Assembly (NCBI RefSeq): GCF_014652555.1
Contig: NZ_BMZA01000001.1
Location: 472,900 to 536,899 of the forward strand
Direction of reading: 5' to 3'
DNA from: Novosphingobium colocasiae
GTDB lineage: Bacteria; Pseudomonadota; Alphaproteobacteria; Sphingomonadales; Sphingomonadaceae
DNA: 64,000 nucleotides
The notes under the pieces were generated by a model. The model was not told the origin of the DNA. It was given only the letters and a program-made list of their open reading frames with translations, and did not search any database. Numbering within the stretch: position 1 is the stretch's first letter; every line of letters starts with the position of its first letter. This document shows, piece by piece, positions 59,363 through 64,000 of the stretch. Made by a program: the position numbers and the translations under genes.

Positions 59363-61380
59363 GCAGCGTCGTCGGCATCGACGTGGGCGGTACGTTCACC
59401 GATCTTGTCTATTCTGCCGACGGTGCGGCGGTGACGGGCGTGCTCAAGGTGCCGTCGACCCCGCAGGACCCGAGCCTGGGGCTGATCGACGCGCTGGGCG
59501 CGGCCGGGATTGATGTCGCCTCGCTCGACATGATCTTGCACGGCACCACCATCGCCACCAATGCGGTGATCGAGCGGCGCGGCGCGCACTGCGCGCTGGT
59601 AACCACCGAAGGGTTTCGCGATGTGCTGGAACTGGGCCGCCGCGACCGCCACAGCATGTATGGCCTCACCGGCACCCAGGCCCCGCTGATCCCGCGCGAA
59701 CGGCGCTGGGAGGTGGCAGGGCGGATGGATCACCAGGGCCGCGAGCTGGTGTCGCTGGATGAGGCCTATCTGGAGCGCTTGGCGGCCGGGCTGGCCGGCG
59801 AGGCGGTGGAAGCGATCGTCATCGCCTTCCTGCATTCTTATGCCAACCCCGCCCACGAACAGCGCGCCAAGGCGATTTTCGAGCGCGCCAACCCGGAATG
59901 GGAGGTCGTAGCCTCCAGCGATGTGGTGCGCGAATACTACGAGTTCGAGCGGACCAGTACGGCAGCGGTGCAGGGGTACCTGCAGCCGCTGGTGTCACGC
60001 TACGCCACCAGTCTCAAGGGGCGGCTGGCAGACCTGGGCTTCGGGCGCGAGACGTTGGTGATGCAATCCAACGGCGGGCTGATCCCGCTGGCGCGGCTAG
60101 GCAATCATGCGGCGAACATCGTCCGCTCGGGGCCTGCGGCCGGGGTGATGGCGGCGGCGCGGATCGCCGGGGAAGCCGGCTTCGATCACGTCATTACCGG
60201 CGATATGGGCGGCACAAGCTACGATGTGGCGGTGGTGGTGAAGGGTGAGCCACGCATCGCCGAGACCACCGAACTGGATTTCCGCGTTCCGCTGCGCCTG
60301 CCGATGATCGATGTCCACACGATCGGCGCGGGCGGCGGCAGCATTGCCTATGTCGATCGCGGCGGCATGCTGCAGGTCGGCCCGCGCAGCGCCGGGGCGT
60401 TCCCCGGGCCGGTCTGCTTCGGGCGCGGCGGGACCGAACCGACGGTGACGGATGCCAACGCAGTGCTGGGCCGGATCAACGCCGACGCGCCGATCGGCCT
60501 CAAGCACCTCGATCGGCTGGCGGTGGAAGAGGCGCGCGCGGCCATGGCGGCGCTGGGGCGTCCGCTGGGGCTGGACGTGGAAGAGACGGCGCAGGCGATC
60601 CTCACCATCGTCAACGCCCGCATGGCCCGCCGCACCCGCCTGCTGACGGTGGAGCGAGGGCTCGATCCGCGCGATTTCGTGCTGGTGGTGTTCGGGGGCG
60701 CGGGGCCGCTGCACGGCAGCTCGATCATGCGCGAAGTCGGCATCCGCACGATGCTGCTGCCGCCCCACCCCGGCGTGCTGTGCGCGCTGGGATGCATGGT
60801 GGCGGACCTGCGCTACGATATGTCGCGCACGATCGAGCGGCCGCTGGGCGAACTGGACGATGCCGCCGTGGGCGAGATGCTCCGCCAGCAGCGCGAGGAT
60901 GGCGAGGAGCGGCTGGCGGCGAGCGGCACCCGGCTGGAAGCGGTCAGCCACCAGCATATCGCCGAGATGTCCTATGCCGGGCAAATCCACCCGCTGCGGG
61001 TGGCGATCGACGGCAGCGCTACGCTGGGCGACATGGAGCGGCTGTTCGAACAGGCCTATGCGCTGGAATACGGCAATACGCTGGGGCCGATTGCCAAGGT
61101 GCTGGTCAGCCTCAAGACCACCTCGCACGGCCTTCGCCGCCGGGCGGGTGCCGGGACGGGCGGCCCGCGCCCGGCCGCGCAGGCCGTGCCCGTCGCGCAC
61201 CGCGAGGTCTATTTCGCAGGCTGGGTGCGCACGCCGATCTACCGGCGCGAGACGCTGGGGCCGGGTGCCACGTTCACCGGCCCGGCGATCATCGAGCAGG
61301 CCGATACGACCACGGTGCTGGAGCCGGGGCTGCACGCGCGGGTGGACGATCACGGCAATATCCTGGTGGAGGCGCAATAA
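59359..61380 (+). CDS. Hydantoinase A / acetophenone-carboxylase-beta-like ATPase subunit
   Basis: A 673-residue HyuA/OplAH-type ATP-binding subunit. N-terminal GIDVGGTFTDLVY phosphate-binding motif, LHGTTIATNAVIERRGAH, GDMGGTSYDVAVVVKGEP, and C-terminal FGGAGPLHGSSIMREV. The family includes N-methylhydantoinase, oxoprolinase, acetone and acetophenone carboxylases, all of which use ATP to activate a carbonyl or CO2. Encoded with HyuB, overlapping by one base. The substrate is not readable. Confidence 0.93.
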   Translation: MSSVVGIDVGGTFTDLVYSADGAAVTGVLKVPSTPQDPSLGLIDALGAAGIDVASLDMILHGTTIATNAVIERRGAHCALVTTEGFRDVLELGRRDRHSMYGLTGTQAPLIPRERRWEVAGRMDHQGRELVSLDEAYLERLAAGLAGEAVEAIVIAFLHSYANPAHEQRAKAIFERANPEWEVVASSDVVREYYEFERTSTAAVQGYLQPLVSRYATSLKGRLADLGFGRETLVMQSNGGLIPLARLGNHAANIVRSGPAAGVMAAARIAGEAGFDHVITGDMGGTSYDVAVVVKGEPRIAETTELDFRVPLRLPMIDVHTIGAGGGSIAYVDRGGMLQVGPRSAGAFPGPVCFGRGGTEPTVTDANAVLGRINADAPIGLKHLDRLAVEEARAAMAALGRPLGLDVEETAQAILTIVNARMARRTRLLTVERGLDPRDFVLVVFGGAGPLHGSSIMREVGIRTMLLPPHPGVLCALGCMVADLRYDMSRTIERPLGELDDAAVGEMLRQQREDGEERLAASGTRLEAVSHQHIAEMSYAGQIHPLRVAIDGSATLGDMERLFEQAYALEYGNTLGPIAKVLVSLKTTSHGLRRRAGAGTGGPRPAAQAVPVAHREVYFAGWVRTPIYRRETLGPGATFTGPAIIEQADTTTVLEPGLHARVDDHGNILVEAQ

Positions 61381-63107
61381 TGGACCCCGTGACCCTGGCC
61401 GTGGTGCGCGGCGGCATCGAGCAGATCGCCGACGAAATGGACCTGCACCTGATCCACGCCGCGCTCTCGCCGATCATCTCCGAAACCAACGATTGCGCCA
61501 ACGGCTTCTTCCACCCGGACACCGGCGAGACCATCGCCCAGGGCGGCTATGGCCTGCCGCAGTTCCTGGCCAACATGCAGTTCACCGTGCAGCGGCTGAT
61601 CGCGATCGCGGCCGGGCAGGGGGGCTTCCGGCCGGGCGATATCTGGATCGTCAACGATCCCTATATCAGCGGCACCCATCTCAACGATATCGTGATGGTC
61701 TCGCCTTACTTCGTCGACGGGAAGCTGTTCGCGCTGTTTGCCAACACCGGCCACTGGATGGACCTGGGCGGCAGCGCGCCGGGTGGCTGGGTGCCCAGGG
61801 CAACCGAGATCTATCACGAAGGCATCACCATCCCGCCGCTGCGCCTTTATGCCGAAGGCGTGCGCAACGATGCGGTGGTGGCAATGCTGACCGCGAACAG
61901 CCGCATGCCCGATCAGTTGCTGGGCGATATGGCGGCGATGACCAATGTGTTCGCCGTCGGCCGGCGCGGGTTCGACATGCTGGTGGAGCGCTATGGCGTG
62001 ACGGTACTGTCCGACTGCGTGGCCGAGATGCTGGTGCGCTCCGAGGCCGAGATGCGATCATACATCGCGGACATTCCCGATGGCCGCTATGTGTTCGACG
62101 ATTTCTTCGACAATGACGGGGTCAGCGATGTCCGGCTGCCGATCCGGCTGGCGGTGACGGTCACCGGCGATAGCCTGGAGTTTGATTTCACCGGCACCGC
62201 GCCCGCCGCGCGCGGGCCGATGAACATCGCCGATTGCACCACCCGTTCGATGTGCTTCGTCGCGCTCAAGCACCTGTTTCCCGATGTCCCGGTCAACGGC
62301 GGGGTATTCCGCCCGGTGCGCTTCGTGATTCCCGAAGGCTCGATTCTGGCGGCGCAGCGGCCGAGACCGGTGGGCGGCACTACCGACGTGACCCAGCGGG
62401 TGGTGGCAATGGTGTTCGGCGCGCTGGGGCATGCGATTCCGGAGATCGCCCCGGCTGCCGCCTTCGGCACCACCGGCGTGGTTACCGTATCGGGCTCAAG
62501 GCCGGATAACGGCAACTACTATGTCGCGGTCTATCCCTACCCCGGCGGATATGGCGCAAGCCGCCAGTCCGACGGGCTCGTCAACGGTACGCCGCCGGGA
62601 TCGATGGCCAAGTTCATGTCGATCGAGATGTCCGAACACCGTTACCCCGTGCGCTTCGGCTACTATCGCATCCGCGAAGGTTCGGGAGGTGCCGGTGCGC
62701 GGCGCGGCGGCTGCGGGACCGAGTACGGGATCGAAATGCTGGCCGATACGCTGGTTTCGGTGCTGGGTGATCAGGTGGACAGCCCGCCGTTCGGCGCGAT
62801 GGGCGGGGGGGCGGCGGCGGGCAACGCCATCCGCTTCACTCTGCGCGGGCAGGATTGGGTGCCGCCGATGCGCAGCAAGGCGGAAAAAGTCGCCTGCCAA
62901 GCCGGTGACATGGTCCACCTCGCGTCTCCCGGTGGCGGCGGCTTCGGCCTCCCGGCCGAGCGTGAGCCGGGGGCGGTGATCGCCGATCTCAACGCCGGGA
63001 TCATCGATGCGGCAACCGCGCGCGATACTTATGGCGTGAAGGGCGAGGTGGACCGGCTGGTGCTGGACCGGCCGGTCTACAAGCGCCCCCGGCAGGAACT
63101 GGTCTGA
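61380..63107 (+). CDS. Hydantoinase B / carboxylase-alpha-like subunit
   Basis: A 575-residue HyuB-type catalytic subunit. DPVTLAVVRGGIEQIADEM, SPIISETNDCANGFFHPD, NDPYISGTHLNDIVMV with metal-ligand His/Asp, GHWMDLGGSAPGGW, and the C-terminal GAMGGGAAAGNAIRF. Partner of HyuA in an ATP-dependent hydantoinase- or acetophenone-carboxylase-like complex. Starts in a TAATG overlap. The next gene starts inside its stop (TGATG), so translation is coupled. Confidence 0.93.
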   Translation: MDPVTLAVVRGGIEQIADEMDLHLIHAALSPIISETNDCANGFFHPDTGETIAQGGYGLPQFLANMQFTVQRLIAIAAGQGGFRPGDIWIVNDPYISGTHLNDIVMVSPYFVDGKLFALFANTGHWMDLGGSAPGGWVPRATEIYHEGITIPPLRLYAEGVRNDAVVAMLTANSRMPDQLLGDMAAMTNVFAVGRRGFDMLVERYGVTVLSDCVAEMLVRSEAEMRSYIADIPDGRYVFDDFFDNDGVSDVRLPIRLAVTVTGDSLEFDFTGTAPAARGPMNIADCTTRSMCFVALKHLFPDVPVNGGVFRPVRFVIPEGSILAAQRPRPVGGTTDVTQRVVAMVFGALGHAIPEIAPAAAFGTTGVVTVSGSRPDNGNYYVAVYPYPGGYGASRQSDGLVNGTPPGSMAKFMSIEMSEHRYPVRFGYYRIREGSGGAGARRGGCGTEYGIEMLADTLVSVLGDQVDSPPFGAMGGGAAAGNAIRFTLRGQDWVPPMRSKAEKVACQAGDMVHLASPGGGGFGLPAEREPGAVIADLNAGIIDAATARDTYGVKGEVDRLVLDRPVYKRPRQELV

Positions 63108-64000
63108 TGGAGAGCCGTGTCTTGGCGGCAGGTGCCGACGCACTGGTGTCGGCGGAAGAGCTGATGGCCTGGGCGGCGGACAGCATCGGTGCGCCCATCG
63201 CCGAGTGGCACCGGATTTCGGGCGGCAACCGCTATCACTCGTTCATCCTGACCACTGCGGCGCAAGGCCCCCAGGCGGCAAAGCGTTATTACCTGCGTTA
63301 CCAGATGCCTCGCCCGCAGACGGTCGAGCCCTATACCGTGCTGCGCGAGATCCGCTTCTACCGGCTGATCGAGAACAGCGGCGTCCCCATGGCCCGGCTG
63401 ATCGCGGTCAACCCGCTGTTTCCCGCGGTCTTGCTCGAACATATCGAAGGCATCGCCGAATTCCGGCGGCTCAAGGACCGCGACGAGCGCGAGACGATCG
63501 CCTTCGAGTTTACCGACGCCTTGGCCCGGCTCCACGCGGTGCGTGCGGGTCTGGGCGACGTGCCCGATGCGGCCAACCGCCAAACCATGGCCGACTGCGC
63601 CCGGTGCGAGGTCGCCGAATGGCGCGCGATGTATGAGGAAATGCCCGATCGCGAGCCGCTGATAGAGTTCGGCCTGCAATGGCTCGACGCCAACATTCCC
63701 GAGACCGACGAAGCCCCGGTGCTGGTCCACGGTGATGCCGGGCCGGGCAATTTCCTGTTCGACAAGGGCCACCTGACGGCGCTGATCGATTGGGAATTCG
63801 CGCATCTCGGCGATCCGCACGATGATCTGGCGTGGTTCGCGATGCGCGTGGTGATGGAGCCGGTGCCGGATTTCGCCCGGTGCCTGCGCCGCTACGAGGA
63901 GCGGAGCGGGCGCACCATCGATCTGGCGCGGCTGCGGTTCTATCAGGTGCTGGTTTCCACCCGTGTCCTCATCATCCGCCATCGCAATGTCAGCGGCGAA
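63107..64000 (+). CDS. APH-type phosphotransferase, second copy (cut by window end)
   Basis: 298 codons are visible and the frame stays open to the last base. N-terminal RISGGNRYHSFILTT, RYYLRYQMPRPQ, catalytic VLVHGDAGPGNFLFD and metal-binding DWEFAHLGDPHDDLAWF are those of stand-alone phosphotransferases similar to the one at 42753-43886. Overlaps hyuB by one base. May phosphorylate a hydroxyl of an intermediate for the carboxylase-like enzyme. Confidence 0.87.
   Translation, partial: MESRVLAAGADALVSAEELMAWAADSIGAPIAEWHRISGGNRYHSFILTTAAQGPQAAKRYYLRYQMPRPQTVEPYTVLREIRFYRLIENSGVPMARLIAVNPLFPAVLLEHIEGIAEFRRLKDRDERETIAFEFTDALARLHAVRAGLGDVPDAANRQTMADCARCEVAEWRAMYEEMPDREPLIEFGLQWLDANIPETDEAPVLVHGDAGPGNFLFDKGHLTALIDWEFAHLGDPHDDLAWFAMRVVMEPVPDFARCLRRYEERSGRTIDLARLRFYQVLVSTRVLIIRHRNVSGE

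Noticed and set aside
1..64000. CRISPR array, insertion sequence, prophage or rRNA operon
   Set aside because: No spaced direct repeats of CRISPR type, transposase, integrase, phage structural genes or rRNA sequence were recognised. The only repeat element is the inverted repeat at 4013-4227.

Overview
The window looks like a chromosomal segment of a Sphingomonadales alphaproteobacterium, most likely Novosphingobium or a close relative. The supporting signs are the high GC content, a serine palmitoyltransferase gene next to a dedicated acyl carrier protein, a DivK-type response regulator, an alphaproteobacterial DksA without its zinc cysteines, an HWE/HisKA_2 kinase module with an EcfG-like promoter, and a large TonB-dependent receptor. 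The genus is inferred from gene content alone.

Positions 1-40800 are mostly housekeeping. They hold dnaA (partial), rpsT, mutM, an EamA exporter, ubiE, a long inverted-repeat element and ubiB. Next come a four-gene arsenic operon (arsI-arsR-acr3-arsC), usg, the sphingolipid genes spt and acp, and divK. A tightly overlapping run follows (DUF3572, HAD, RidA, GDPD, GNAT), then dksA, a PilZ protein, a lipoprotein binding protein, pmbA, lptB-rpoN, a TonB-like protein and an OmpR/EnvZ-like pair. The rest of this part holds carbonic anhydrase with a SulP transporter, a TorF-type porin, tRNA-Val, DoxX, dcd, a general-stress-type kinase and response regulator, wecB-wecC, a CHAP protein and a molybdopterin oxidoreductase with its cytochrome b.

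From tRNA-Gly (40719-40792) to the right edge the content changes to accessory catabolism. A minus-strand block (40814-48122) carries a COX3/COX4-like membrane triad, an APH-type phosphotransferase with a small overlapping partner, a DUF7064-like protein and a TonB-dependent receptor. The receptor promoter contains a dyad operator and lies next to a divergent TetR regulator. Around 49380-56467 lie an SDR, an acyl-CoA dehydrogenase, an AMP-dependent acyl-CoA ligase, an amidohydrolase, a DUF59/MIP18 protein, a TesB-like thioesterase and a quinone oxidoreductase. A GntR regulator follows. Next are a cupin, a second DUF7064-like protein, a hydantoinase/acetophenone-carboxylase-like pair and a second phosphotransferase cut by the window edge.

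The most interesting reading is that this island encodes uptake and CoA-dependent breakdown of an unidentified hydrophobic or hydroxylated substrate. Phosphotransferase, small partner, acyl-CoA dehydrogenase, SDR and acyl-CoA ligase together resemble the part list of the levulinate LvaABCDE pathway, which removes a hydroxyl group through a phosphorylated acyl-CoA. The ATP-dependent hydantoinase-like enzyme would be a second module. The substrate cannot be read from the sequence.
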